Source: Candidatus Bacteroides merdavium
GTDB lineage: Bacteria; Bacteroidota; Bacteroidia; Bacteroidales; Bacteroidaceae
DNA: 64,000 bases
Direction: 5' to 3'
NCBI GenBank assembly: GCA_019116805.1
Contig: DXAV01000008.1
Span: 1-64,000 of the forward strand
The notes under the pieces were generated by a model, which had not been told where the DNA came from, searched no databases, and was given only the letters and a program-made list of their open reading frames with translations. Below are positions 10,226 to 20,541 of this stretch, piece after piece. Both the position numbers and the translations under genes were made by a program. The number at the start of each line of letters is the position of its first letter. Within the stretch, counting starts at the first letter, position 1.

Positions 10226-10333
10226 AACAAAAGCATCCCCCCCGAGCATACACGCAAGCACAATCTATCAACATCACTGCATTATGGAAATTTATTCGTA
10301 TCTTTGCCAACGCATCTATAATATTATAGCATT

Positions 10334-11515
10334 ATGGCAGAATCAAATTTTGTTGATTACGTAAAGATATACTGCCGCTCGGGCAAGGGCGGCCGTGGTT
10401 CCACACACATGCGCCGCGCCAAGTACGTGCCCAACGGAGGGCCTGACGGTGGCGACGGCGGACGAGGCGGGCACGTCATCCTGCGCGGGAACCGCAACTA
10501 CTGGACCCTGCTCCACCTGCGCTACGACCGCCACATCATGGCCGGTCACGGCGAAAGCGGCTCCAAGAACCGCAGCTTCGGCAAAGACGGCGAGGACAAG
10601 GTCATCGAAGTTCCCTGCGGCACGGTGGTTTACAACGCCGAGACGGGCGAGTACATCTGCGACGTCACCGAGCACGGACAGGAGGTCATCCTGCTGAAAG
10701 GAGGACGCGGCGGACTGGGCAACTGGCACTTCAAGACGGCTACCCGTCAGGCTCCGCGCTTCGCACAGCCCGGCGAGCCGATGCAGGAGATGACCGTCAT
10801 CATGGAGCTGAAGCTGCTGGCCGACGTCGGACTGGTGGGCTTCCCCAACGCCGGCAAGTCAACTCTGCTCTCTGCCGTATCGTCGGCCCGTCCAAAGATA
10901 GCCAACTATCCCTTCACCACGATGGAGCCCAACCTGGGCATCGTGTCCTACCGTGAAGGCAAGTCGTTCGTCATGGCCGACATCCCCGGCATCATCGAAG
11001 GAGCCAGTGAAGGCCGCGGACTGGGTCTGCGCTTCCTGCGCCACATCGAACGCAACTCGCTGTTGCTCTTCATGGTACCCGCCGACAGCGACGACATCAC
11101 CAAGGAATACAACATCCTGCTGAACGAGTTGAAGAACTTCAACCCCGAAATGCTGGACAAGCAGCGCGTACTGGCCATCACCAAGTGCGACATGCTGGAC
11201 CAGGAGCTGATGGACGAGATAGAGCCGACCCTGCCCCAGGACGTACCCCACGTATTCATCTCCGCCATCTCGGGCCTCGGCATCAACGTACTGAAGGATA
11301 TCCTGTGGGAAGAGCTGAACAAGGAGAGCAACAAGATTGAAGGCAAGATAGAAAGCATCGCCCACCGCCCCAAGGACATGAGCCACCTGAAGGAGGAGCT
11401 GGCCGACGAAGGCGAAGACGAGGACCTCAGCATCGAGTATGTAGACGAGGACGACATCGAAGACCTCGAAGACTTCGAATACGAAGAAGAGGACTGGGAG
11501 GACGACAAGCAATGA
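10334..11515 (+). CDS. obgE: GTPase ObgE/CgtA
   Basis: Obg glycine-rich fold; [15 protein letters not shown]; acidic C-tail. Confidence 0.97.
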   Translation: MAESNFVDYVKIYCRSGKGGRGSTHMRRAKYVPNGGPDGGDGGRGGHVILRGNRNYWTLLHLRYDRHIMAGHGESGSKNRSFGKDGEDKVIEVPCGTVVYNAETGEYICDVTEHGQEVILLKGGRGGLGNWHFKTATRQAPRFAQPGEPMQEMTVIMELKLLADVGLVGFPNAGKSTLLSAVSSARPKIANYPFTTMEPNLGIVSYREGKSFVMADIPGIIEGASEGRGLGLRFLRHIERNSLLLFMVPADSDDITKEYNILLNELKNFNPEMLDKQRVLAITKCDMLDQELMDEIEPTLPQDVPHVFISAISGLGINVLKDILWEELNKESNKIEGKIESIAHRPKDMSHLKEELADEGEDEDLSIEYVDEDDIEDLEDFEYEEEDWEDDKQ

Positions 11516-12330
11516 GCCGCCTCAGCCCCGACAAACGAATGTTGGAGTATGCATTAAACGATGCATGCTCCGACATTTTTGCTTTCAGCACCACCCGCCA
11601 CGGCGGCGTAAGCACAGGCACCTACGCCTCGCTGAACTGCACACCCTACACAGGCGACTCGACCGAGAACGTCCTCCGCAACCAGGAACTACTCCTGCAA
11701 GCCCTGCCGCAACGCCCCCAGAAGATCGTCATCCCCTGGCAGACGCACGGCACGGCCTTCCTCGTCATTGATGCCGACTATTTGCAGGCCGACCCGCAGA
11801 CACGCCATGAACGCCTGCAAGGCATCGACGCCCTCATCACCCGCGAGCGGGGTATCTGCCTCTGCATCTCGACGGCCGACTGCATTCCTATTCTATTGTA
11901 TGACCAAAGGCACCGCGCCGTCGCCGCCGTCCATGCCGGCTGGCGGGGAACAGTGAGCCGCATCGCCCTGCACACGTTGGAAAGGATGCAGGAACTCTAC
12001 GGTACAGAGGGCAGGGACGTGCAGGCCGTCATCGGCCCCGGTATCTCGCTTGCCGCCTTCGAGGTGGGCGAAGAGGTGTACGAGGCCTTCCGCGCCGCCG
12101 ACTTCCCCATGCCTTACATCGCCGAATGGCACAACGACACCCACAAGCATCACATCGACCTATGGGCCGCCAACCAGCTGCAACTGCTGGACTTCGGTCT
12201 GCCCGACACGCAGATAGAGACCGCCGGCATCTGTACCTATACCCGCCGTGAAGACTTCTTCTCCGCCCGCAGGCTGGGAATCAAATCGGGCAGGATGCTG
12301 TCGGGAATCATGATGAAGAGCTATGAGTGA
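11512..12330 (+). CDS. pgeF: Laccase-domain purine nucleoside phosphorylase (PgeF/YfiH family)
   Basis: [32 protein letters not shown]; 4-bp overlap with obgE. Confidence 0.92.
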   Translation: MSRLSPDKRMLEYALNDACSDIFAFSTTRHGGVSTGTYASLNCTPYTGDSTENVLRNQELLLQALPQRPQKIVIPWQTHGTAFLVIDADYLQADPQTRHERLQGIDALITRERGICLCISTADCIPILLYDQRHRAVAAVHAGWRGTVSRIALHTLERMQELYGTEGRDVQAVIGPGISLAAFEVGEEVYEAFRAADFPMPYIAEWHNDTHKHHIDLWAANQLQLLDFGLPDTQIETAGICTYTRREDFFSARRLGIKSGRMLSGIMMKSYE

Positions 12331-12405
12331 CGAGCTACAAGCTACAAGTGACAAGTAATTGCGCAACCCACTCGTCACTCGTAGCTTGTAGCTCGTAGCT
12401 AATTA
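12318..12405. repeat. Degenerate heptad (GAGCTAC/AAGCTAC) inverted-repeat hairpin
   Basis: gagctatgagtgacgagctacaagctacaag ... cactcgtcactcgtagcttgtagctcgtagct. Confidence 0.85.
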
Positions 12406-12426
12406 CAAACTAAAAACTTAAGTACT

Positions 12427-13095
12427 ATGTACAACCTCACCGTATCCGAAGAGCTGAAATCGCGCTGCCCCGAATACCGCGGAGCAGCCGTCTATGCCGA
12501 AGTGACCAATACGCTCCACAGCGATGGACTTTGGCAGGAAATAAACGCCTTTACCGAAGAACTGCGTGCCGCCGACACGACCGAAGGCATCAAGCACCAA
12601 CCCGCCATTGCCGCCACCCGCGAAGCCTACAAACGCTGCGGCAAGGACCCCAGCCGTTACCGTCCCTCTGCCGAGGCCCTACGCCGGCGTCTGCTCCGCG
12701 GGTTGGAACTCTATCAGATTGATACGCTGGTGGACCTCATCAACCTCGTCTCCCTGCGCACGGGCTACAGCATCGGAGGCTTTGATGCCGACAAGATACA
12801 GGGCACCAACCTCTGCCTGGGCATCGGACGGGCCGAAGAACCGTTCGAGGGCATCGGCCGCGGCGTGCTCAACATTGAAGGCCTGCCCGTCTTCCGCGAC
12901 GCCGTGGGTGGCATCGGTACTCCCACCAGCGACAATGAACGCACCAAGATGGACGTCGGTACCCGCCACATTCTGGCCATCATCAACGGCTACGACGGCG
13001 ACACGAACCGCCTGCAACAGGCTGCTGAGATGACGCAGGAACTCTTACGGAAGTATGCATCGTCCGACGGAGGAACAGTCCAGCTATTCGGATAA
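12427..13095 (+). CDS. B3/B4 tRNA-binding-domain protein (PheT-like)
   Basis: RCPEYRGAAVYAEV... HQPAIAATREAYKRCGKDPSRYRPSAEAL. Confidence 0.85.
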   Translation: MYNLTVSEELKSRCPEYRGAAVYAEVTNTLHSDGLWQEINAFTEELRAADTTEGIKHQPAIAATREAYKRCGKDPSRYRPSAEALRRRLLRGLELYQIDTLVDLINLVSLRTGYSIGGFDADKIQGTNLCLGIGRAEEPFEGIGRGVLNIEGLPVFRDAVGGIGTPTSDNERTKMDVGTRHILAIINGYDGDTNRLQQAAEMTQELLRKYASSDGGTVQLFG

Positions 13096-13234
13096 CAGTA
13101 GTTCCCATTCAAAAAGTCCGGCAAAATCAAAGAAGTGTCCAAAGCTTTCACTAACTTTTAATAAGACAGGAGGCGGTTCGGCATAGCCAAACCAGAAAAC
13201 TTCGTTTTCGTTTGTCTCTGCGCTCACCTTTCAC

Positions 13235-13242
13235 TATCTTTG
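13235..13242 (+). promoter_or_regulatory. -7 box TATCTTTG for the phoH gene
   Basis: gtttgtctctgcgctcacctttcacTATCTTTGcag. Confidence 0.65.
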
Positions 13243-13280
13243 CAGTGAAAAGAGTTACAAGCTGATAACCTATATAAAGA

Positions 13281-14231
13281 ATGATAGAAAAACTGATTGT
13301 CCTCGAAGATATCGACCCCGTCATCTTTTACGGCGTGAACAACGCCAACATGCAGTTGATAAAAGCCCTCTATCCCAAACTGCGCATTGTGGCGCGCGGC
13401 AACGTCATCAAGGTGCTGGGCGATGAAGAAGAAATGTGTGCCTTCGAAGAAAACATCGTCAAGCTGGAGAAGCATTGTGCCGAATACAACTCGCTGAAAG
13501 AGGAAGCCATCATCGACATCATCAAAGGCAATGCCCCACAGGCAGAGAAGAGTGGTAACGTCATCGTGTTCAGCGTGACGGGCAAGCCCATCATCCCCCG
13601 AAGCGAAAACCAACAGAAGCTGGTGGATGCCTTCCACAAGAACGACATGGTGTTTGCCATCGGCCCGGCCGGATCGGGCAAAACCTACACAGCCATCGCA
13701 CTGGCCGTTCGTGCCTTGAAGAACAAGGAAATCAAAAAAATCATTCTCAGCCGCCCCGCCGTGGAAGCAGGCGAGAAGCTCGGCTTCCTGCCCGGCGACA
13801 TGAAGGACAAGATAGACCCGTACCTGCAACCGCTCTACGACGCCTTGCAGGACATGATACCCGCCGCCAAGCTAAAGGAATACATGGAACTGAACATTAT
13901 CCAAATAGCTCCGCTGGCCTTCATGCGCGGACGTACACTGAACGATGCCGTCGTCATCCTCGACGAAGCCCAGAACACCACCACCGCCCAAATCAAGATG
14001 TTCCTCACCCGCATGGGCATGAACACCAAGATGATTGTGACGGGTGACATGACACAGATTGACCTCCCCTCCTCGCAAACCTCCGGCCTCGTACAGGCCC
14101 TGAAGATACTGAAGGGTGTGAAGGGCATCAGCTTCATCGAACTGAACAAGAAGGATATCGTCCGTCACAAGCTGGTGACACAGATTGTGGAGGCATACGA
14201 GAAGTTTGAAGCAGCTACGAGCTACAAGTAA
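13281..14231 (+). CDS. PhoH family ATPase
   Basis: FAIGPAGSGKTYTAIALAV, LSRPAVEAGEKLGFLPGD. Confidence 0.95.
   Translation: MIEKLIVLEDIDPVIFYGVNNANMQLIKALYPKLRIVARGNVIKVLGDEEEMCAFEENIVKLEKHCAEYNSLKEEAIIDIIKGNAPQAEKSGNVIVFSVTGKPIIPRSENQQKLVDAFHKNDMVFAIGPAGSGKTYTAIALAVRALKNKEIKKIILSRPAVEAGEKLGFLPGDMKDKIDPYLQPLYDALQDMIPAAKLKEYMELNIIQIAPLAFMRGRTLNDAVVILDEAQNTTTAQIKMFLTRMGMNTKMIVTGDMTQIDLPSSQTSGLVQALKILKGVKGISFIELNKKDIVRHKLVTQIVEAYEKFEAATSYK
14209..14231. repeat. Left arm of GAGCTAC heptad inverted repeat (encodes PhoH C-terminus)
   Basis: CAGCTACGAGCTACAAG 14212-14228, perfect 17-nt inverted match to 14693-14709. Confidence 0.85.
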
Positions 14232-14310
14232 GAAAGATATAGTGAATGAAAAAGAAGGAACAAGTGGTGAGGCGACCACAGCGTCCCCTGCTCATAACTA
14301 AATAAAAAAC

Positions 14311-14685
14311 ATGGCAGAGATAAAGACACATAAAGACTTGCTCGTTTGGAAAAAAGGCATTGATTTGGTAGAGCAAATTTATAAGTTTACCAAACAATTT
14401 CCCAAAGAAGAGCTTTATGGCATCACCAATCAGATGAGACGTTGTGCAGTTTCTATCCCTGCCAATATTGCAGAAGGATCCGGACGTAAGAATAAGGCTG
14501 AATTTATACAATTTCTGCACATTGCACTCGGCTCGGCAAGCGAACTTGAGACTCATTTAATTATTTCACAGAGGCTTGGATTCCTTTCAATTAACTCATA
14601 CGATGAAATAATGAATGCCCTGAACGAAATCATAAAAATGATTTGCGGACTCATAAACTCCCTAAACTCCACTCGTAGCTCGTAG
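14311..14685 (+). CDS. Four-helix-bundle protein (S23 / 23S rRNA intervening-sequence protein family)
   Basis: HKDLLVWKKGIDLVEQIYKFTKQFPKEELYGITNQMRRCAVSIPANIAEGSGR. Confidence 0.93.
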   Translation: MAEIKTHKDLLVWKKGIDLVEQIYKFTKQFPKEELYGITNQMRRCAVSIPANIAEGSGRKNKAEFIQFLHIALGSASELETHLIISQRLGFLSINSYDEIMNALNEIIKMICGLINSLNSTRSS

Positions 14686-14709
14686 CTTGTAGCTTGTAGC
14701 TCGTAGCTG
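14671..14709. repeat. Right arm of GAGCTAC heptad inverted repeat
   Basis: ctcgtagctcgtagcttgtagCTTGTAGCTCGTAGCTG. Confidence 0.85.
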
Positions 14710-14748
14710 ACTAAAAACGAATAAACTAACAACTAAATACTAAAAGAC

Positions 14749-15693
14749 ATGAAAGCATTAACTAAAACTGATTACAACTTTCCCGGACAGAAGAGTGTCT
14801 ATCACGGAAAAGTACGCGACGTGTACAACATCAACGGCGAGAAGCTCGTCATGGTAGCAACCGACCGTATCTCAGCCTTCGACGTCATCCTGCCGAAAGG
14901 TATCCCCTTCAAGGGCCAGATGCTGAACCAGATTGCCGCCAAGTTCCTCGATGCCACAACCGACATCTGCCCCAACTGGAAGCTGGCTACACCCGACCCA
15001 ATGGTGACCGTCGGCGTGATGTGTGAAGGTTTCCCAGTAGAAATGATTGTACGCGGTTACCTCTGCGGTTCAGCCTGGCGTGCCTACAAGAGCGGTGTGC
15101 GCGAAATCTGTGGCGTACGTCTGCCCGAAGGCATGAAGGAAAACCAGAAGTTCCCCGAGCCCATCATCACCCCGACCACCAAAGCCGAAATCGGTGAACA
15201 CGACGCCGACATCTCCAAGGAAGAAATCCTGGCCAAGGGTCTGGCTACTCCCGAAGAATATGCTCTGCTAGAGAAATATACACTGGCCCTCTTCAAGCGC
15301 GGTACAGAAATTGCAGCCGAGCGTGGCCTCATCCTGGTAGATACGAAATACGAATTCGGCAAGCACAACGGCCAGATCTATCTGATGGACGAAATCCATA
15401 CACCCGACTCCAGCCGCTACTTCTACAGCGAAGGCTACGAAGAGCGTTTCGAGAAAGGCGAACCCCAGAAGCAGCTCTCCAAGGAATTCGTACGCGAATG
15501 GCTGATGGACAACGGCTTCCAGGGCAAGGAAGGCCAGCAGGTTCCCGAGATGACTGACGAAATCGTGACCTCTATCAGCGAACGCTATATCGAACTGTAC
15601 GAGCACATCACCGGCGAAAAATTCGTTCGCGAAGCCGCTGAAGACATTGCTGCCCGTATCGAAAAGAATGTGACAGAATACCTGAGCAAGTAA
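14749..15693 (+). CDS. purC: Phosphoribosylaminoimidazole-succinocarboxamide synthase
   Basis: [40 protein letters not shown]. Confidence 0.97.
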   Translation: MKALTKTDYNFPGQKSVYHGKVRDVYNINGEKLVMVATDRISAFDVILPKGIPFKGQMLNQIAAKFLDATTDICPNWKLATPDPMVTVGVMCEGFPVEMIVRGYLCGSAWRAYKSGVREICGVRLPEGMKENQKFPEPIITPTTKAEIGEHDADISKEEILAKGLATPEEYALLEKYTLALFKRGTEIAAERGLILVDTKYEFGKHNGQIYLMDEIHTPDSSRYFYSEGYEERFEKGEPQKQLSKEFVREWLMDNGFQGKEGQQVPEMTDEIVTSISERYIELYEHITGEKFVREAAEDIAARIEKNVTEYLSK

Positions 15694-15733
15694 TACAAGA
15701 TTACTGGAAGTATATCTGTTTCTGACATTTATT

Positions 15734-15792
15734 GATGCGGATTATGCGGAATAGTACGGATTTTATCATCCATATTCCACGTAATCCGCATC
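15734..15792. repeat. Degenerate 9-mer (GCGGATTA) hairpin at convergent junction
   Basis: GATGCGGATTATGCGGAATAGTACGGA ... TCCATATTCCACGTAATCCGCATC. Confidence 0.8.
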
Positions 15793-15813
15793 TGCTTTAT
15801 TTATATAAGCCTG

Positions 15814-16030
15814 TCAGCGCAACATCACCATGCGGCGCAGGATGATTTCTTGTACTGCCTCTTCTGGCCGCCAGGCAAAAAAGAATTATCTATCAGTTCG
15901 AACCACTCGGGCAGCGCACGACTGAAGTGGCGTGCCAGGTTTTCGATGACCTTCTCGTCCATGCCCAAAGCAGTGATGGCCTTGTAACAGTCGGCTTTGC
16001 CTGCTATCCAACAGAACACCACCACCTCCC
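15814..16030 (-). pseudogene. Decayed HipA-like toxin kinase, C-terminal fragment with frameshift
   Basis: GLDEKVIEN-like ...HFSRALPEWFELIDNSFLPGG in one frame, then PEEAVQEIILRRMVMLR* in another; HipA C-terminus-like. Confidence 0.6.
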
Positions 16031-16040
16031 AGACATTGAT

Positions 16041-16058
16041 TATACCTGTATGGGTATA
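16041..16058. promoter_or_regulatory. HipB-like operator 1 (TATACC-N6-GGTATA)
   Basis: TATACCtgtatgGGTATA, perfect 6-6-6 inverted repeat. Confidence 0.6.
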
Positions 16059-16081
16059 ATTTATCTATATCCATCCATATT

Positions 16082-16099
16082 TATACCCAAACGGGTATA
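16082..16099. promoter_or_regulatory. HipB-like operator 2 (TATACC-N6-GGTATA)
   Basis: TATACCcaaacgGGTATA, identical arms, 41 bp from operator 1. Confidence 0.6.
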
Positions 16100-16230
16100 G
16101 CAAAAGTATAAATCTGAGCCGATTTACAGTTCCTGTGGGAACAGAAAGTAATGGATATGTTGGAAAATACACCACAAGTGACACACGGAACTACATATTT
16201 TTTTAACTTTGCGAAAAATATGCCAACAAC

Positions 16231-16968
16231 ATGGATTATCCGCAAGAACATATCAAGCCATATGGTGAAGAAGGAACGAAGGCTGTACAGGTGGAACGCA
16301 TGTTCAACCACATTGCTCCTACGTACGACCAACTGAACCATACCCTCTCGATAGGCATTGACCAAAGCTGGCGTAAGAAGGCCATCCGGATGCTCCGACC
16401 TTATAGTCCCAAGCAGATGTTGGATATAGCCACCGGCACCGGTGACTTTGCCATTCTGGCCTGTCGCGAACTACAGCCGCAATCGCTCGTCGGCGCCGAC
16501 ATCTCGGAAGGGATGATGGAGGTGGGCCGTGAGAAAGTACGGCAGGCAGGTCTCACGGACAAGATATCTTTCACCCGCGAAGACTGTACAGCACTTTCTT
16601 TTGCCGATGCCACGTTCGATGCAGTGACCGTCGCTTTCGGCGTCCGCAATTTCGAACATCTGGATACAGCGTTAGGCGAAATGTGCCGTGTGCTCCGTCC
16701 CGGAGGGCATCTGGTCATCCTTGAGTTGTCCACGCCCGTCCACTTTCCGATGAAGCAACTGTTCGCCCTCTACACTAAAATGGTGATGCCGCTCATTGGC
16801 AAGCTGATATCCAAGGACAACAGCGCCTACACCTACTTACCCGAAAGCATCCGCGCCTTCCCGCAAGGCGAAGTGATGCAGCAGGCTATCCGTAATGTCG
16901 GCTTTAGCCAAGTCTGCTTCCGACGGCTGACATTCGGCATCTGCACCCTATATTTTGCAACCAAATAA
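16231..16968 (+). CDS. menG: Demethylmenaquinone methyltransferase
   Basis: [36 protein letters not shown]; UbiE/MenG family. Confidence 0.95.
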   Translation: MDYPQEHIKPYGEEGTKAVQVERMFNHIAPTYDQLNHTLSIGIDQSWRKKAIRMLRPYSPKQMLDIATGTGDFAILACRELQPQSLVGADISEGMMEVGREKVRQAGLTDKISFTREDCTALSFADATFDAVTVAFGVRNFEHLDTALGEMCRVLRPGGHLVILELSTPVHFPMKQLFALYTKMVMPLIGKLISKDNSAYTYLPESIRAFPQGEVMQQAIRNVGFSQVCFRRLTFGICTLYFATK

Positions 16969-16983
16969 ATCTATCAGACGATT

Positions 16984-17730
16984 ATGGACAAATACGGTTT
17001 AATCGGTTATCCGCTGAAGCACTCATTCTCCATCGGATACTTCAATGAGAAATTTCAGGCGGAAAACATAGACGCCGAGTACGTGAACTTTGAAATTCCC
17101 CGTATCGAGGACTTCATGGAGGTGATTGAAGAAAATCCTAACTTGTGCGGACTGAACGTCACCATTCCCTATAAGGAACAAGTCATCCCCTATTTGGACG
17201 AACTGGACAAAGATACAGCCAAGATAGGAGCCGTAAACGTTATCAAAATCATCCGCCCGAGCAAGGGGAAAATAAAGCTGGTGGGGTACAATTCGGACAT
17301 CATCGGCTTCACCCAATCCATTGAACCGCTGCTGCAACCCCATCACACAAAGGCCCTCATCCTAGGTACCGGTGGCGCATCGAAAGCCGTCTATCACGGT
17401 TTGGCCAACCTGGGCATTCGGAGTACCTTCGTGTCGCGCACCAAAAAGAGTGACAACATATTGACCTACAGTGAGCTGACGCCTGAGATTATGCAGGAAC
17501 ACACCGTCATCGTCAACACCACCCCGCTAGGCATGTATCCCAAGGTGGACTTCTGTCCCGACATCCCCTACGACCAACTGACAACAAACCACTTACTTTA
17601 TGATTTGTTATACAATCCAAGTGAGACCCTCTTCATGAAGAAGGGCATGGAACGGGGAGCCACCGTAAAAAACGGACTGGAAATGCTCTTGCTCCAAGCC
17701 TTTGCCGCATGGGAAATCTGGCATAAATGA
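16984..17730 (+). CDS. aroE: Shikimate dehydrogenase
   Basis: YGLIGYPLKHSFS, GLNVTIPYKE, LGTGGASKAVYHGL. Confidence 0.95.
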   Translation: MDKYGLIGYPLKHSFSIGYFNEKFQAENIDAEYVNFEIPRIEDFMEVIEENPNLCGLNVTIPYKEQVIPYLDELDKDTAKIGAVNVIKIIRPSKGKIKLVGYNSDIIGFTQSIEPLLQPHHTKALILGTGGASKAVYHGLANLGIRSTFVSRTKKSDNILTYSELTPEIMQEHTVIVNTTPLGMYPKVDFCPDIPYDQLTTNHLLYDLLYNPSETLFMKKGMERGATVKNGLEMLLLQAFAAWEIWHK

Positions 17731-17743
17731 CACTGATGACAAT

Positions 17744-18712
17744 ATGAGAAGAAGTATCAAATACGGATTGACCACAGTCATCGCACTAGCCGCCACACTA
17801 CTGTGCGCAGGTTATTACATGCTGGGCTACGCATTGAAACCCGACGAACTCGTCACCCGTAGTCGGGACATCGAAGGCTCGCTGAGATATGTAACGGAGA
17901 CATATCCCGACGTAGGCCGCTGGATGGACAGCCTGCAAACCGCAGGTGCCCTACACAACCTTTACATCGAGAACGAGGAAGGTACCCGCCTTCACGCCCT
18001 CTACGTCCCAGCCGCCGACTCCACCCGACGCACAGCAGTAATCGTCCACGGCTACACCGACAATTCCATCCGCATGATGATGATAGGTTACCTGTACAGC
18101 CGCCAGCTGGGCTACAACATCCTCCTGCCCGACCTATACGGACATGGGATGAGTGAGGGCACTGAAGTGCAAATGGGCTGGAAAGACCGCCTCGACGTGC
18201 TGCGCTGGATGGAGGAAGCCAACCACCTTTTCGGCGGAAATACGCAGATGGTAGTGCACGGCATTTCGATGGGAGCCGCCACCACCATGATGGTGTCCGG
18301 CGAAGTGGAGCACGGACTACATCAGCAGCCCTTCGTCAAGTGCTTCGTGGAGGACTGCGGTTACACCAGTGCTTGGGACGAATTCCGCGGCGAGCTGAAG
18401 AACCAGTTCCACCTGCCCGCCTTCCCCCTGCTCCACGTAGCCAGTGCTCTCTGCCGTTTGGAGTACGGCTGGACCTTCAACGAAGCTTCTGCCCTGGAGC
18501 AAGTCAAGAAATGCACCTTACCTATGCTCTTCATCCACGGCGATGCCGACACTTTCGTGCCCACCTGGATGGTCCATCCACTGTATGAAGCCAAGCCGCA
18601 ACCCAAAGAGTTATGGATTGTTCCTGATGCCGAACACGCCGTAGCCTACAAAGAAAACACAGAAGCCTATACTCGCAAAGTAAGCGAATTTGTTGGAACA
18701 TATATTCACTAA
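17744..18712 (+). CDS. Alpha/beta hydrolase
   Basis: VIVHGYTDNS, VVHGISMGAATTMM; ATG 17744. Confidence 0.85.
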   Translation: MRRSIKYGLTTVIALAATLLCAGYYMLGYALKPDELVTRSRDIEGSLRYVTETYPDVGRWMDSLQTAGALHNLYIENEEGTRLHALYVPAADSTRRTAVIVHGYTDNSIRMMMIGYLYSRQLGYNILLPDLYGHGMSEGTEVQMGWKDRLDVLRWMEEANHLFGGNTQMVVHGISMGAATTMMVSGEVEHGLHQQPFVKCFVEDCGYTSAWDEFRGELKNQFHLPAFPLLHVASALCRLEYGWTFNEASALEQVKKCTLPMLFIHGDADTFVPTWMVHPLYEAKPQPKELWIVPDAEHAVAYKENTEAYTRKVSEFVGTYIH

Positions 18713-18732
18713 AAGAACAAATACACATTTTC

Positions 18733-19623
18733 ATGAAACAAATTATACTCTCTATCCTGTTCTGTCACCTACTGGGGTTGACGACATGGGCACAAATTGT
18801 TTATACTCCTGAAAATTTGCCGAAAGTACACCTGCAAGATAAAACCCGCTATGTCTGTGACCCCGAAAACATACTCGATATAACAGCCCGCGACAGTATT
18901 GACCACATGCTTTACACCTTGGAGCAGCAAACGGGTATCCAGACTGTAGTAGCTGTAGTACCCAGTATCGGCGATGCAGACTGTTTCGATTTCTGCCATC
19001 AGCTGCTCAACTCGTGGGGAGTCGGACAAAAAGGAAAAGACAACGGTCTCGTCATCCTGCTCGTCACCGACCAACGCTGTATCCAGTTCTACACCGGCTA
19101 CGGTCTTGAAGGCCCCCTGCCCGACGCTATCTGCAAACGCATCCAAACCCGCGATATGATTCCCTATCTGAAGGACGGACATTGGAGCGAAGGTATGATA
19201 GCAGGTATCCGTGCCACTTGCGCCCGCTTGGACGGTTCGATGGACAATGATGAAAAAGACAATAGCACGGGCTATATAATATTGATATTAACAGGCCTTT
19301 TTGCCATCGTGGTTTTAATTACTTTCCTTGCCGTGCGTGCTATTTCCCAATGTCCTCACTGCAAACAATATAAATTGCAACGCAGTTCCAGCCGCCTTGT
19401 ATCACGCCGCAATGGAGTCAGAACGGAAGATGTAACGTACACCTGCCTCAACTGCGGCCACCAAGTGGTACGCCGCCAGCAATCTTACGATGAAAACTAC
19501 CGCGGACGGAGAGGAAGCGGCGGAGGTCCTTTCATCTTCGGAAGCGGAGGTGGCGGAGGATTCAGCGGAGGCAGCTTCGGCGGAGGAACGGGAGGAGGCG
19601 GAGGTGCCGGTTCCCGGTTCTGA
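18733..19623 (+). CDS. TPM-domain (YgcG-like) protein with zinc ribbon and Gly-rich tail
   Basis: GVGQKGKDNGLVILLVTDQRCIQFYTGYGLEGPLPDA; CPHC...CLNCG; GGGGGFSGGSFGGG. Confidence 0.88.
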   Translation: MKQIILSILFCHLLGLTTWAQIVYTPENLPKVHLQDKTRYVCDPENILDITARDSIDHMLYTLEQQTGIQTVVAVVPSIGDADCFDFCHQLLNSWGVGQKGKDNGLVILLVTDQRCIQFYTGYGLEGPLPDAICKRIQTRDMIPYLKDGHWSEGMIAGIRATCARLDGSMDNDEKDNSTGYIILILTGLFAIVVLITFLAVRAISQCPHCKQYKLQRSSSRLVSRRNGVRTEDVTYTCLNCGHQVVRRQQSYDENYRGRRGSGGGPFIFGSGGGGGFSGGSFGGGTGGGGGAGSRF

Positions 19624-19675
19624 CCTTCCCAAGAGATTGTTATTATTTTATTAATCTATCAAATTACTGAACAAT

Positions 19676-20260
19676 ATGAAGAAAGTAACCATCATCGCTA
19701 TCGTGGCCGTAGTGGCCGTCATTGCCATCTGGGCCATCAGCGGCTACAACAGCCTCGTCGGCATGGACGAGAACGTCAGCAACCAGTGGGCCAACGTAGA
19801 GACGCAGTATCAGCGCCGCGCCGACCTCATCCCCAACCTGGTGAACACGGTCAAGGGTTATGCAGCCCACGAGAAAGAAACGCTGGAAGGCGTCATCGCC
19901 GCCCGCAGTCAGGCCACCCAAATCAAAGTAGATCCTACGGATCTGACGCCCGAGAAGCTCGCCGAGTATCAGAAGGCACAAGGCCAGTTGGCCACTGCCC
20001 TGGGCAAGCTGCTGGCCATCACCGAGAACTACCCTGATCTGAAGGCCAACCAGAACTTCCTGGAACTGCAGGCACAGCTCGAAGGAACAGAGAATCGTAT
20101 CAACGTAGCCCGTAAGAACTTCAACGACGCGGCCAAGACTTACAACACCGCCATCCGCCGTTTCCCCAAGAACATCCTTGCCGGCATGTTCGGCTTCGAC
20201 AAGCGCGCTTACTTTGAGGCTGCCGAGGGTGCCGAACAGGCGCCGCAGGTGCAGTTCTAA
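19676..20260 (+). CDS. LemA family protein
   Basis: NSLVGMDENVSNQWANVETQYQRRADLIPNLVNTVKGYA. Confidence 0.96.
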   Translation: MKKVTIIAIVAVVAVIAIWAISGYNSLVGMDENVSNQWANVETQYQRRADLIPNLVNTVKGYAAHEKETLEGVIAARSQATQIKVDPTDLTPEKLAEYQKAQGQLATALGKLLAITENYPDLKANQNFLELQAQLEGTENRINVARKNFNDAAKTYNTAIRRFPKNILAGMFGFDKRAYFEAAEGAEQAPQVQF

Positions 20261-20296
20261 GTATATCCTATTAACACCATTGGGTGTCCTCTACCA

Positions 20297-20418
20297 AGTA
20301 ACGGTCGTTTCCTTTAAAGGGAACGACCGTTACCTTTAAAGGGGAACGCCTGTTTCCTTCAATGGGAACGAGCGTTTCCACCTAATAGGAACGAGTGTTT
20401 CCTCATATAGGAAACGGC
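20297..20418. repeat. 22/23-bp-period palindrome array GGAACGnnCGTTTCC, 6 units
   Basis: Unit starts 20298, 20320, 20343, 20365, 20388, 20410 (steps 22,23,22,23,22). Confidence 0.85.
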
Positions 20419-20541
20419 ATTATCTGCCATATTACGGAGAGCGGAAGGCTGAATATCGAGAAAATGCCTGCCAATAGAGTAGGCTATCTGCCGAATAATT
20501 GTTACTTTTGCATATTCAATTGAACAAAAACACATTATCTC

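Noticed and set aside
15814-16099. Functional hipBA toxin-antitoxin system
   Set aside because: Only a frameshifted C-terminal fragment remains and no HipB ORF is visible.
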